A stretch of 64,000 bases of DNA from assembly GCA_006538405.1 (NCBI GenBank), contig BJKQ01000007.1, positions 1,860,001 to 1,924,000 of the forward strand. The letters are read 5' to 3'. Below the pieces are notes generated by a model that worked only from the letters and a program-made list of their open reading frames with translations, did not search any database and was not told the DNA's origin. This DNA is from Hansfordia pulvinata. Taxonomy: Eukaryota; Ascomycota; Sordariomycetes; Xylariales. This document shows positions 20,288-32,715 of the stretch, in pieces (position 1 is the stretch's first letter; the number at the start of each line of letters is the position of its first letter). The position numbers and the translations under genes were made by a program.

Positions 20288-23200
20288 ACTGGCGGAGTTT
20301 GGCCAGTGATGTCAAGAGGTGAGGGCGTGTTAGGGAGATAGAGCCAGCATGGGGGCGGTTGGACGAGTCGAGGGCGACGTGGAGGCGCGGTGCTGATGTA
20401 CGATGCGTGCTTCGGGCTCCCCACCTGGACGGGAAAGGCGAGATTTTTTGATTTATTTTGGGGAAACGACAGACAGAGCAGCCAAGAGATGAAGACAAGA
20501 AGGGACAAGGAGGGGCCGAGCGGAAAGGGGACACCAGGCGGAGATTTCGTCTCGTCTCGTCCCGTCTCGTCCCGTCTGGTGAGAGTGAACGGATACAGAT
20601 GCGCGCTGGCGGGCTGTGGATGCTCGAAGCTGACGTGATATGAGTGACAGGGGTCGCAAGAGCTAGGCCCGGCAAGCAAGGGCACGGGCTGACAAGACAG
20701 ACTTGGGCAATGCAAACACAGGGCTGCGCAAAAGAAGGAAAAGAGGGAAGCAGACGGGCGCAGGGCTGGGAGAGGTCGGCGTGGAGGGTGGGTATTAGTA
20801 ACAAGGACGGCGACGGGGAGAGGGAGCAATGACCAAGAGCGTGAGAGACCCCCAAAAAGGTGGACACGATGGACAGACGAGAAAGAAAGAGGCAGTGTAC
20901 CTGCAGGCAGCGTTGGTGGTCTGGAGGAGGCCCAGACTTCCAATGTGATTGCAGCTGAAGCTGGAAGGCCCAGTTTAGAGAAGGTGCCAACGGTATCCGT
21001 AGTAGTTTCATTACTATTCGTACAGTACGAGTACCTGCCCACCTGCCACCTCATTAGTTCCAAAGTTGGATCCACAAGATACTCGTACTCGAAGGGGAGG
21101 GCGACAGGAACCGACCTCACCTGGCCGCCCGTGGATCTGGCCGGGCTGTCATTGGCTGCGTGCACCTTCCATGAGGGAGCGGTGCGGGTATCGTGGAAGC
21201 CAGAGTACGAGTGTCCGTACAGCGTCACTGTCCCGGGCGTGCGAGTACCGACGGGCAGAAGACACGCAGACATACAAGCATACCTGTACTCGCACAGGGC
21301 GACAGGGCGACAGATTGATACGGCAGGGTCCTTGCATTGCAGCGCTGATGTACATCGTGGATACGATGCCCCCGGCGATACGCAGCACACATCAATAGGT
21401 AGTGGAGGTATCTTACAGAGTAAATGATGGACCCCTCTCCCACACTTTAGACTGGACCCTAGATTGACTGCCGCTAGCAGCTGATTGGGCTAAAGCGGGT
21501 CGGCACCAAGAGGCCTGGGCCGATCTGGCGTTCGCTGGCCAATGCTCCCGGCGTCATCACTCATCTTTGTAATCAATGGCGTTCAATCGTTCACGGGTAC
21601 CTTAGCACGTTTTAAGTAAGGAGCAGCATGTTGAGATCGAGAAGGCCAGAAGCAAACTTCCAGTGGTCGAATTGGCTTGAATTGCACATACGAGTACTCT
21701 TACAAGAGGTGGTGTTGCTGCATATAATACGGGTTCCACGATACAGAGTACCTTGGCTTGCACTCGTAGGTACGAGTATCAATCCCAAGATCCATGAGGG
21801 CCCTCACCCTCCGCCCGGGCCCCGCCGTGTCCGAACCCTCCCCCTAACCAAGACTCGAGTAGCTCTTCCTGCCGGCCCAAAGTTTCTTTGCGCGCCGGCG
21901 CCTCGTCTCATCTCATCTCATCTCATCTCGCCTCCCCTCGACTCGACTCGCCTTGGGCGGTTTCTGCCTCTCGGCAGCCGGCACTGCTAGCTCGACCGCC
22001 GACGAATACGGCCCCCCCTCCCCCGTCAAAGCGCCGAAGCGCCGGCAGTCCGGCTACCGGTACACGCACGAGTTACAAATACGAGTACTCATAGTTCATC
22101 ATCGGCGAGTGTTGCTCCCTCAGGTACCTACCTCTCGATCGCACGTACCCAAGTCTTGCTGACAGGCGACCAGGCCGGCAGAGAGGGGGTTCCCGCTGGC
22201 CAACCACGGGTCGAACCGACGTGCACCGTTGCCAAGTCTTCTATGTCTCACGGGCAATTATCATCATCTCTCGTCTTGGGGCGGCACCGGCTCACGACCT
22301 GGACTGGCTTTGTTCCCACTCCTTGGTGATCAAGCAGGATGGCCGATGACGAGAACCACCGAGTCAGTACTCGTAGGTACATCCCGTAAGGAGAGTCAAA
22401 TTCTCGTGGACGCCACAATTCCCCCCCTTCGTCCAAAATAAGATCCCGTGTCCACGCTTTCCGCCCAGGGCAAACATGTCTGCGATCCCCTGTCGAAAGC
22501 CCCGTTTTGCTTCCTCCTTCTGCCCCTTTTCTTACGAGTATTCCGTTCATTTGCCCAGGCCCGTTCTTCAGCGTGCATGCCATGTCCCCGGGGCGTGACA
22601 CGACACACAGGGCGCAAGTGCGGCCAGGGGTCCGAGTAAAAAAAGAAATAAAATAAAATAAACGTGCCCACCAGAAAAACCAGACACCCTCCCCCGCTCG
22701 ATACGAACAATGGCCCCGGGTCTCTGTGCGTCGCAGCGCATGACAGGGCCGCCAGCGCACGGCACTGGGAGATACCGTAGCCTCCGGAGACAACAAAGCG
22801 ACGTGGAACATGCCTGGAGGTTTACGAGTAATGCAGGTGTGCACCTTTCCCGAATACTTTAGGTACTTATTGCCCGCAGCACGCAGACTCCCACCTGTGG
22901 GGAGGGGGAAAAGCCGGGAGGAGCGAGAGCGGCGCGGCGAAAAGGCAGCGTTGTCGCCGCGCGACGACACTGAACTTGACAGTCCCTCAGGGATCGTGAC
23001 TCCGACGAACTCCTCACGTGCAGTTTCTTGACAGCTTCCGACTAATTGGGTGAAACCCCGCTTCCTCCCAGCAGTGCCGGAATCCTGCGCTCGCGCTCCC
23101 CTAACTTCATCATCAATCATGTGTCCGTCCCATCATCGTGGCGTGTCCCTGCAGGGGCTGTGTCGGACGGCCTCGCTGTCCTCGCCTCCTCTGCTCCGTC

Positions 23201-24954
23201 CGCACCCAAGCCGCGTCCCGCCCGAGGCCTAGTTAGGAGCGCGCGAAGTAGAAAAGAAAGAAAAACAAGGGGGGTGGCAGCGTAACGGCGCGCGATGAAG
23301 CACCGGCACGCCGGCACGTCCCGTCTCTGGTTTTCCGTGACTTGGCCAGGACCTCCGCCGCAACGGTAGCAGAGAGGAATGCTTCGCTTCTCCGCCGCCC
23401 GCACGGCTCGGTAGAACAAGCCCTGTTCCACCCACTAGTAGGTTAGTACCGGTAAGGTAGGTTTTCTATCCATGTGCCATCCACCCATCTCCCGACGATG
23501 GCTACCTAGTTATAATATGTCAGTCTCCGATTCCTAACAGCGCTAGCTTTTACAAGTACTGTACGCCCTGATCCATGTCAGTGGCCGTCGTCTCTCCCTG
23601 GTGCCCGGGTCCGGCGGGATTCCGTAGGAAGACCCAACTCGGACCCGGCAACCAGAATGGAAGAAGGGCGCGCGCGCGGTTGCTGCCGGCTTGGCAGTCC
23701 GGCGGAACAAGCGTTCCTTCTTTGTCATTGTCAAATAGGTGAAGTAGGTATACTCGTTCGGCCAGGGACTTTCCCAGCCTTACCTTAGGTACTTGGTCTT
23801 TAACGAAGCCGCCAGAAGAGAGAGTGCATCGACCCCCCTCTATATATTGAGAACCCTTCCATGTCGAAGGCCGGGCGTAACCCCCGTTTCGGGGCCGGAA
23901 GTCACGCGATCCCCTGACGATATCAGCCCCACCCCCACCCCCCCCCCTCCCAAGCCCCAGCCCCGGGCCAGGACCTGGTTTGTGTGTGCATGTATATCTT
24001 ATACCGACATGATATCCCCTTAACTGGCGGAAATCGACAATTACGTACCGTCTGCCGTAATAAGTAAAATTCATACCATCAGTAGGAGGTGGATCAGTCT
24101 AAAGAGGCTTTCATTTGGGCGATGAGGCCAGTCGTTGCAAAATGTCAATTTCCGACAGTCGAGGGGATTTATGCCCGATCAAGTGGTGCACAAAACATGG
24201 GAGAGCCCAATACCCAAGACGTACGTCTCCAGGGCGGAGCGGCCTGGCCCTGCTGGCACTCGAGACAACGAAACGGACGAATACATCACAGTGCCGTGGG
24301 CAGGCAGTGAGAGATCACATCACCATCAGGGCGCATTTGGGCACACCAGTAGCGGCCTGCGTCGATCCCTTTTCAAGCCGCACCCTGTTCCGCTTTGGGG
24401 AGATGAGAATCAACCTTCGGCACCCCGGCGTGGTCGTCTGCAGTGTCTGATAGTTGTGTTGGGCAACTTTCGATACATGTTGTTCAACTATACCACAGAG
24501 GAGCATCTCACAGCAACTTCACGATGCCAGACACAGCATGAGAGCCACCAACCCAGTTAGCCTGCCAACAAACCACGTCGTTCCGACGAATCCAACCATA
24601 TTGTGTATCTTGCACCTTGCGTATAATCTGGAATTTCATTTCTTGAAGGCTCGATATGATAGAAACTCGAGTTGATAAAACAGGGCTGCCTCATTGGTCT
24701 TGTGATACCACCTGCGGTACCACACTCAACGGTCGTCGCCATCCGAACAAGCGTGGCCATTCCTCTTAAATAACATGGTAAACCTCTCGCGCTAAAAGCA
24801 AACGCCTGTACGCCACCAGCCCCACAGAGATTCGTGTGGGCAAACACACTTTAACTGATATCCTGTCATGACAATGCCTGCACGCTCGCTCCAACCATTA
24901 CCATCCATCACGACCGTCCTGGCCGAAAACGATGAAGCCGTGAGGAGCGCCTCC
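20288..24954. other. 4.7-kb gene-poor region
   Basis: No convincing gene. Several long open frames (for example 20044-21390 minus, 22248-23120 minus) are low in protein-like composition and overlap open frames in other phases, as expected in GC-rich DNA. Simple repeats include CGTCT-type repeats at 20549-20578 and (TCTCA)n at about 21906-21928. TACGAGTA elements lie at 21026, 21080, 21689 and 21771. The proximal part is presumably the long promoter and leader of the GH43 gene. Confidence 0.5.
21906..21928. repeat. (TCTCA)n short tandem repeat
   Basis: About four and a half pentanucleotide units, in an intergenic region. Confidence 0.75.
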
Positions 24955-26371
24955 TCACAGAATCTCTCGCAGCTGTTGTTTTTGTTGTGGCGTCAGCGAC
25001 GTGGGGAATTTGACGTTGTACTTGATGATGAAGTTGCCTCGCTCGCCCATCTTCTTGGATAGCGGCATGCCTAGCCCAGGGTATGTGTCGGACATCCCAG
25101 GACCGGTTGGGCCGGCCTTCTCAATGGGAAGCTGTTTGCCGTCGATTGTCGTCACAGTTCGCTTCCAGCCAGTCAGGGCCTCCTTCAAATCCAGGTCGAT
25201 GTGGTGGATCAGGTTGTCACCGTCCCGCGTGAAAAGTGGGTGGGGTTTCTGAAGAATGGTAGGTTTGGTTAGCTTCTCATCTGAGAGGTGTGTGGGGTTG
25301 CTCTTGGGGCTTTGACTTACCTCTTCCACAATGAAATGCAGATCCTGCTTTCCGCCTTCTTCCTGGTCTCCGACGCCCTTGAACTTGATCTTGCTGCCCT
25401 TCTTCAGGCCAGCTTTGATAGGTACTTCAAGTACTTGGTCCGACGTCAACCTCTTGCCGCTGTCGTCAAAGCTCTTCCGCTTAATCTTCATCTTCTTGGT
25501 GATTCCGCTGAACAGCTCTTCAAGGGTCAGAGGCAGAGCGCGCTCCACGGTCGTTACTTCGGGAGTGGCCTCTCTGCCGCCCCCAGCGCGTTCGAAAGGG
25601 TCACCACCGCCGTAGCTGCTGCGCATGCGAGACGATCGAGGGGCGCCACTGCGACCCATGCCGGGCATGCCACCCATGCCTCCAAACATAGACGCGATCT
25701 CCTCGTCGTTGCGCATGAACTCGGCGAAAATGTTGTCGGCGTTACTGAAACTGAAGCCGCCACCGGGACCCCCATTGCCGCTGGTGCTGAAGTGGAATTT
25801 GGGGCCGCCTCGGCCACCACCGCCGCCAAAGTCGAAGCCGCCAAAGCCGCCTGGCATGCCGCCAGCGCCGCCGGCGCCAGCGAAGGGGTTCTCGCCGGGA
25901 GGAGGGCCGCCGCCTCCAGCTCCGTGGAGGACGCCCTCGAGGCCGAATTGGTCGTAGATTTTGCGCTTTTCTGGGTCTGATAGAATTTCGTAGGCTTGCG
26001 AACACTCCTTGAATTTCTCGGCGGCTTCCGCATTATCCTTGTTCTTGTCAGGGTGGTGTTTCAGTGCTGCTTTCCTATAGATGACGCAGTTAGCTCAAGA
26101 TCGTGTGAAAAGCGAAGATGGTCTTGATTGTGGTTGGCAGCACCAGGAGACAGGGCAAGTTCCGCCTTGTCGTCGGCACCCGAAGGGCGCGCTTTGTGAA
26201 ACGTATTGTATGGTGCAAGACAGGACATGGCGCAGTGACAGGAGGTGGGAGGGCAATGGACGCAATTTGAGGAGAGCGGTGGATGATTTACCTGTAGCCC
26301 TTTTTGATCTCATCTTGGGTGGCCTCGGGCTTGACGCCCAGCTGGTCGTACAGCTTTGTTTCTCGCACCAT
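24955..26371 (-). CDS. SIS1: Type II Hsp40/DnaJ co-chaperone, Sis1-like
   Basis: Class B J-protein that stimulates Hsp70 ATPase and delivers misfolded clients, cytosolic and nuclear. Exons 26371-26292, 26074-25321 and 25248-24955 (introns of 217 and 72 nt) encode 375 residues. The J domain starts [17 protein letters not shown] and has the HPD motif in [10 protein letters not shown] across the first splice. It is followed by a G/F region ([17 protein letters not shown]) and a G/M region ([16 protein letters not shown]). Two C-terminal peptide-binding domains follow, and the protein ends [13 protein letters not shown]. It lacks the zinc finger of class A. The second intron is a multiple of three with no stop, so unspliced reads stay open; the LQKPHPLF junction and family alignment favour splicing. 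A perfect heat-shock element lies upstream (26953-26965). Confidence 0.95.
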
Positions 26372-26952
26372 GGTAAAGGTGTTCTAGCCGAAGCTATCGA
26401 GTGGTGAGGGCTGCTGGTTATGCACAGCGACAGTGAAGTGGAGAATTTGTAGCTCGCGGGCGTGCAGGCGCAGGCTGTGGTGGGGGTTGGCGAGCAGTAG
26501 CACGGAGCTGAGCTGAGCGAGTGGCTGGTTGGGCCACGACACAACGGCGTGAAATGGCTCTACGCTGGTAGGCAAAGTCGTCTCTGTAAAAGGGGGTGCC
26601 TGGGGCGAAGGACGGTGACGACTACGGCCAGCAAAGTAAGCTGTGGCTTTGGCAGGTGGTGAAATCGTTCAAGGTCGTGTTGAAATGGAGGTGAGAGTTG
26701 TTAGTTGTGAGGTAATGTTGGCAGAGCGGGACAGTGGGAGAGTGAGGATGGAACAGTTGGCCAGGCTGGCTGTTTGTCGCAACGGTTTTGGCGAGGGGAT
26801 AAAAGGCCAGAGCAGCTGAGAAAAGATGAAACGCCAGCAAATCGCAGTCTCGATGTGCGAAGAAGAGGATTTCGCTTTGCTGGTGTGGAGTCTGGCCGGG
26901 GACGTGTGGTTGGCTGGGTGTGGGTGAAGAGGTGGTGAGGGCGGGCAAGGTG

Positions 26953-26965
26953 GAAGATTCGGGAA
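26953..26965 (-). promoter_or_regulatory. Heat-shock element GAAnnTTCnnGAA
   Basis: Three perfectly phased inverted pentamers (GAAgaTTCggGAA), the canonical Hsf1 binding site, about 580 bp upstream of the SIS1 start codon. Hsf1 control of SIS1 orthologues is established in yeast; the use of this site is inferred. Distance is longer than typical, but the 5' leader may be long. Confidence 0.5.
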
Positions 26966-27426
26966 CGGGTGCAGACCGGACCAGAAGTTGCTGGGCGGTC
27001 ATGACGTCGCCTGCCGTAGCTGCCCGCGCCTGCCCTCCATCCATGCCTCCTAAACGTTCGAAGAGGTACCTAGATAAGTACTTGTGCCCCTAAAAGTTGG
27101 CTGCCCCGGTCGGTGGAGGGGTGGTGCGCCAGGGGTTTGTCTCCAGGCTGCTGGCTCGACACTCTCGAGTCAGGCTAGTATTACTCGATATGAGTACTGG
27201 ACGCTCCCTAGCTCACTAGGTACCTACCTACCTGCACCTGACATTGAAGGGAGCTGGCAATGGAGGTGGAAGCGCCTGTCTGTTGCAGTGTCAGCACCCG
27301 TAACCCCGCAATCCAGTCACTCAATTACCTCCTATCAGTGGGACCACGTCCACGTGTGACTACTACCCGCTCTGACGCTACCTAGCCTCCCGTTGGTTCT
27401 CGTATATCCGGATGCCTGTAGATCCT

Positions 27427-27446
27427 TACATGTACCTGTACATGTA
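27427..27446. repeat. Inverted repeat TACATGTAC/GTACATGTA
   Basis: Nine-base arms separated by CT in intergenic DNA. Could form a small hairpin or a dimeric binding site. Confidence 0.7.
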
Positions 27447-27849
27447 GGCACCCGCCCGATCCAGTGGGAAGCCCTTAATTGGACGCCCGCCAACGTCAAC
27501 TCGCATCAGCACCGGTTGCACCTCATCATGTTGTCGCTGCCTGCGCTGGGTGGGTGTCGCTCTGTACATGCATATCTCGGATGAGTCGCTATGTACAGAC
27601 TATGCGCAAAGACTGCGTGTCAAACGGAATATGGATTGAGCGCGCCGTGACAGGGAAGTGCCTGGTCTGCGCGAAACGGCGGCAGCAACCTCCAGGCCTA
27701 ACAGACGTGGAGGTTGGCCTATTCTGCTGTCCAGGTAAAGCACAAGGGGGGATGGATGGCCGGGGGCTGGCGACGGCGAGATGCGGTGTCGCTTGAAACA
27801 ATTGAGGGTTCTGGCCTGGCGATCCAGCGGTTCCAAGACTGTCTGTCTT

Positions 27850-27869
27850 TTTGTTTGTTTGTTTGTTTG
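27850..27869. repeat. (TTTG)n microsatellite
   Basis: About five TTTG units flanked by T-rich sequence, intergenic. Confidence 0.75.
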
Positions 27870-29464
27870 TCTATCTTGTTCTCTTCTTTTCTTTTCCCCG
27901 GCGGGCTCCCGATTTCTTATAGCTCCCATTGCCACTCCATGCCAAACCTCTCTGATGCTTCAGCAGGCAGGAAAAAAACAACCAGCCATGGGCACGCACG
28001 GATTACGAGTGCGCTGGCACACGGCCCGTCCATTGTTGGCGGTGTCAGAGGTTGGTTTCAGTGTCAGATGGAGGACCCGAACCCTTGATTCTGCCCGGCC
28101 GTGTCGGCCAGCTCACGCGGATCCACCGCCGCGCCGCTCGTGCTCGTGCGAGTATGCGCAGGGCCACTGCCATCGATATTGACTCTACCAGGCATGCAGG
28201 TAGGTGGTACCTAAGTTGATCACCACAGTTGCGTCTGCGAAGGTGTCTGGGCAGACGTGTGTTGGAACCGCGGTAATAACGCCGTCCTGCGGGCCGGCGG
28301 AGCCGCGCGCCCTTCTGCCAAACGCACGCATGGCAATGACGTCCCTGCCAGCCGGATTTCACAGCCTGGCAAACATCAGACCAGCAAATGCATACTCGCA
28401 TCCGCAGAATATGCGTACGGGGGCTATCAATGTGTCGACAAGGTGTGTGTACATGGCACGAAGCGACAGCGCCCTCCAGCCCCTCCAGCGCCTTCAGGCC
28501 ATTGCCTTGGTAGGTTAGGTAGTATTGGATGGATCGAAGCTTCACGAACCTTCCACAATCGACCCACTTCAGCCAAGCGATAAAAGACCTCCCGAGCCGC
28601 AACACAATGTCGCGGTCACGCATGCGCACACGTACGAGTACCGGAGACATGTCGTTGTGAGTTGGACTGTTCCAGGACATGCTCACACTTGACCAAGAGT
28701 CAGCTCCACAGCGATTCGCCTCAATTGACGGGCCGAGGCGCCGTGCCATGGGGGGCTCCGTAGCTCCTTCTCGCCTTCTCGCCCCCCTGCGACAGACGCG
28801 ATCCTGCTCATCATCGGCGAGGGGCAGAGGCTGGGGCGCGAGACAAGGCGTCTGAACCGAGTAAGCTATTACGAGTAGACCCCGACGACGGTCGATAGGT
28901 AAAGCACTCGCACTCTTCGCCAGCCCCTCTACTACTCGTAATCGAAAACCCACGAGGGGCCACAACTCGTGGTTGGTATGTGGCCGCGCCGGAGCTCCTG
29001 GCCCGCCCCTGCAAAGCTGAGAGTGCCTAAGCTATGACGTCTGTGGCCATTACTGCCACCTCGACGACGGGGACAACCGGAGTCAGCCACCCGACACTTC
29101 ATACCGCCATCTGATGAAGGCTCGAGCCAGAACACCCCCATGGACTTCGTCTCCAAAAACTGTGCTCGCTGCAAATCTTCTTGCGCTAGCCCGCTGTCTG
29201 GGTATCAATGAGAAAAGACGGAGAATCAACTACACACCCCGAGCGAGACTGGCGCCCTTGTGGAATCGCCGCGTCTTGATGACCTGCGCAGCCCCCGCCC
29301 TCATGATCAGTCGCAACTGTGAATATTCCCACAACCAACATCATATCTGGCCCCTTCCAGACCGGCCCCGCACCAATCACATGAGATTCTTTCTTGGCCT
29401 TTGTATGCAAAGCGTCTCTTCAAGTCGCTTGAAGGTTGGTGTGTGTAAGCTCGTGAGGTGATGG

Positions 29465-32400
29465 TTAAGTGGCTCGACGTTCCTCGTCCATGTCGATATC
29501 CATTTCTTCAGTGGCGCTTTGCTGTGATGTAGCCGACTGCCTCGCAAAAAATGGCGCGACGCCGCTCTTTTGCTGCATTTCTGGCTCCTTGGAGACGCCC
29601 ACATCGCCACTGGTGTCCTCCACCGGACCGGAATCGGCGATTGGCGACACCGCGCCGGAAAACCTTTGACTGCTTTCACTCATTTGTATATCGCCTTCCA
29701 TCCTGGCAGGGTCGACATATCGGCTTGCGCCTCCGGGCTCGGCCGCAAACTCTGCATGCTTAACGCTGGGCCCGTTATCCCCGGAAGCTGGTGCGTACGG
29801 TTCATCTGTAAAGTCCAAGTCGACCTCAGCGAGGTTGCTGCGAACGCTCTGGTTGGTTGCCACAGAGGACGCCGCGTCGAGTTTCCTTTTCCCAGGTACC
29901 GCGCCAGGAAGCTGAGCCAAGGCTTCGCTGGTAATTCCTGAAACGGGGCCCGCTGTTTCTATCGCCTGCTGCTGTTGGTGCTCCTCCTCCTGGGAAAGCT
30001 CGTGTTGGAATGTCCGGTTATCCGCACGCACAAACATCTTGAAATGGTCAGTATGCCTCACTTTGAGGATTAAGGTGGGACTCTTACACGCAACGAGTCC
30101 GAAATCTCCAAGGATTCTGCGGTGAGAGCCGTTTCTGTCGCATACACCAGAATTGGGGTCCGGGACTCGGTCGCGGCCGACTGGAGCACTTCATCAAGAG
30201 TAACCCGCTGCGTGGGATGTTAGATGTTCATCGGATGAATCGGAGGATGGCTGCCATTGAACAGACTTACCTCAACTTTAGCAGGTGACTTCTCGTGTGC
30301 CGAGAATGCCAGCTTCCACCATTGGTCTCGGTCCACTCCACCATCCTCCATCCCGCCCGCTTCCACTCTCTGGCGGATACACACAAAGGAGAGATCATTT
30401 GTGAGCGCGACGCCCCGGAGTAGATATCGGTGCGTTGGCACCAGGTGCTCAGAATGAGCACCAATATCATCTGAAGCTTGATCGGTCTTTTGATCTCCCG
30501 CATCGTCTTGGCCAGTCAATCGTCGCCCAATCGTAGCCAATATGTCTAGCAGTGTCTTTCTCTGCTCTTGAAGACCTGGTAGGAAGTTAGCAACAAATGT
30601 GCGGTTTGATCCGAACCCAGGCATACCTAATAGGTCTTGATCTACTTTCTCAATCTTAGCCTTTGCGACGTCTATGACTTTCTCGTACTGTTTGCGTTTC
30701 GTCTCCTCCTCGGGGGTCAGCTCATAAGGCCCAGCCCAGGCATGAAGGATCCTTATATCTTCCATGCTGTAAGGATGGCCCGAATTCCATAGACGCTCAG
30801 CACGACGAAATTGGCCATCATGTGTTTGCTGCTGCAAGAGTATTTCTGCCATCTGGATCATCCTGCGATAACTGTCGCGCACATCGTGCACGGCATCCCG
30901 CCATTTGAACTTGTGATTGATTTGGTTTCCATCATCCTGAGCCAGCTGCTGCTCCCAGCCGGCAATCTTCTGCAGACCACCCCTGATCTCGCGAATTTGA
31001 TTCTGTGCATGCAAAGCCATATCCTTGCGACTGACCAGGTATCTGTCGGCGTAGAATACCGCCGGAATGCCACAGGGTTTGACGAGGCCAGTCCCGCCAA
31101 GCCGAATGGTAATCACCTCGGAGGGCTTCTCAAGGACGGCCATCTTGGAGTCATCTGGGTAGGTTGAGTTTGCCGACAGAGCGTCACTCCACATGAGGTG
31201 GTCCAAGGCGTCATACAAAGTGTTGACCCAGGAGTAGGCATCGACGTCCAAAGAAACGTCAAGAAAGGCGAAGTCAATCGAGTTATCGTCCGTTTCGTTG
31301 GGTATCTGGAGGTCCGAGGGGCTGTCTGGCGGGTTTGTCATTACTGGCAAGATCCGCCCTCTCAGCAGTAAGGGGCTGACGTCGTAGTCGGGGTTCGACT
31401 GGCTTGCATCCTTCAGGGTTTGGAAGAGCAGCGACTCCCAGTCGCTGACCCACGAGTACTCGGGATTCATTTCTTTGGTTTCGGCGAGACCATCAACTAT
31501 GGCATAAGCCCGACTGGTTTGATCTGAGAATGCCATCAATCTGTGCAGCTCCTCTCCGAAATCGGGCCGTGGTGAGTCTGCCCAGATGTCTCCGGTATTC
31601 ATGGCGGCCAACTCTTCGGCAGTGAGGATAGGCTTCCCTTCCCACCATTCGGAGTTGTGGCCGTAGGAACGAGATGGCAAGCCGTAGCTGAGAAGAATGT
31701 TCCTCACAAGGGGTATTTCGTGCAAGATGGTCACAAGGGGCCCGAGCCTGCTGTCTTTGGTATTCCGCAATAGCACTGGTGCACCGGCCTCCCGCTTTCG
31801 CGCCGATGGAGCAGGGCCGGTTCTTGCTGAGCTGGCTGCTGGCTGCGTTGGCACCATTGCCCATTGGCTGGCATCATAATCAGCGCGGTTGGCTGGGCCA
31901 AAGTATTTCGGGTTCGAGCTGTCGTCAGTGACGCCGGATTCCTGGGGCGGAACACCGGATTCGGCAGCTGATGCAGCAAGAGCCTGCTGGAGGTCGGCGT
32001 CTTCTTGGTCTCGGCTTGCGGGAGCTCCTGGGAGAGTTGTGTTAGTTTCTGGCGCTTGCGGGCCGGCAAAGGTGTGTAGCATGGTGTGAAGCTTCCTAAA
32101 GCGCACCTATAGCGGGTCGGTTGTTTACTCGCGACGGAGGTCGGGTTGGGGCCGCACTGCCGTGGTAACTGGCCGGTGGCAGCTCATCTGGGGCTTGTAT
32201 GGCAAATGCTGTTGACGAGAAAATGACGGTGTCAGCCGCTTGTGAGGTTTGTGCGCGAAGAATTGTAGACGTTGGACTTATTCGTACACATTCCAGCATC
32301 GTTGGCCTCGCCATCGCGGCCCATGGCGAACTGGGACTCGTCATACTGATACTGTGTCAGGGTTAGCAGATGAAAACAGTCTTTTTGTCAGTGTTGTAGG

Positions 32401-32715
32401 CCATGAGGCCAGTAAGCTGACCTTCTTACTGTCAGGGTTCTCGTAGTATTCTTCGACCGCCTGCTGGAGCTGGTTTCCGTTGGCCTGCAATTTGGAAGAA
32501 AGGCATTAGTATGGCAAGCAAGGTAAGAGAGCAAAGTGGGCGACGACTACGATGAAGACACCGAGACGCCACCTCACTTCTGAAACCCATATCTCCATGC
32601 AGAGTGTTGCGCTGGATCTCACCTTAAGACGGGTCACGGCTTGTTGACGATCCAGGCCAGTAATGTCGCAGAAGAGATCGAGATCAGCGTCGCTGGGCTC
32701 TGCCGAGGAAGCCAT
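29465..32715 (-). CDS. UBA-like/UIM protein with a degenerate USP25/28-like domain
   Basis: Eight-exon model: 32715-32623, 32484-32422, 32351-32288, 32208-32107, 32027-30627, 30575-30271, 30207-30088, 30037-29465; introns of 138, 70, 79, 79, 51, 63 and 50 nt; 906 residues. The N-terminus is a UBA-like fold (DADLDLFCDITGLDRQQAV ... LQQAVEEYYENPD). A ubiquitin-interacting motif follows near residue 115 (EDADLQQALAASAAES). From about residue 185, VLLRNTKDSRLGPLVTILHE and VRNILLSYG align with the start of ubiquitin-specific proteases, but the catalytic Cys box is replaced by KDSRLGPL. Near the C-terminal end, DQWWKLAF and PILVYA match the USP end, while the His box is absent. A long charged helical insert lies between. 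The layout resembles USP25/USP28. A ubiquitin-binding pseudo-protease is the likeliest reading. The second intron donor is the weak gtcagc; the 51-nt fifth intron is in-frame and supported by a gctaac branch site. Confidence 0.8.

Larger units (their letters stand above)
26372..29464. other. 3.1-kb intergenic region upstream of SIS1
   Basis: No gene supported. Holds the SIS1 promoter with a heat-shock element, a (TTTG)n run at about 27850-27869 and a near-perfect palindrome TACATGTAC-CT-GTACATGTA at 27427-27446. An open frame at 26622-27044 (minus) and one at 28045-28965 (minus) lack recognisable protein character. Confidence 0.5.

Noticed and set aside
20044..21390. Long minus-strand open frame (448 codons) upstream of the GH43 gene
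   Set aside because: It overlaps the GH43 N-terminus in another phase, is Ser/Pro/Arg-rich without domains, and matches the expectation for a stop-poor GC-rich leader.
22248..23120. Minus-strand open frame of 290 codons
   Set aside because: No domain, signal peptide, splice logic or protein-like composition; several overlapping frames in the same DNA.
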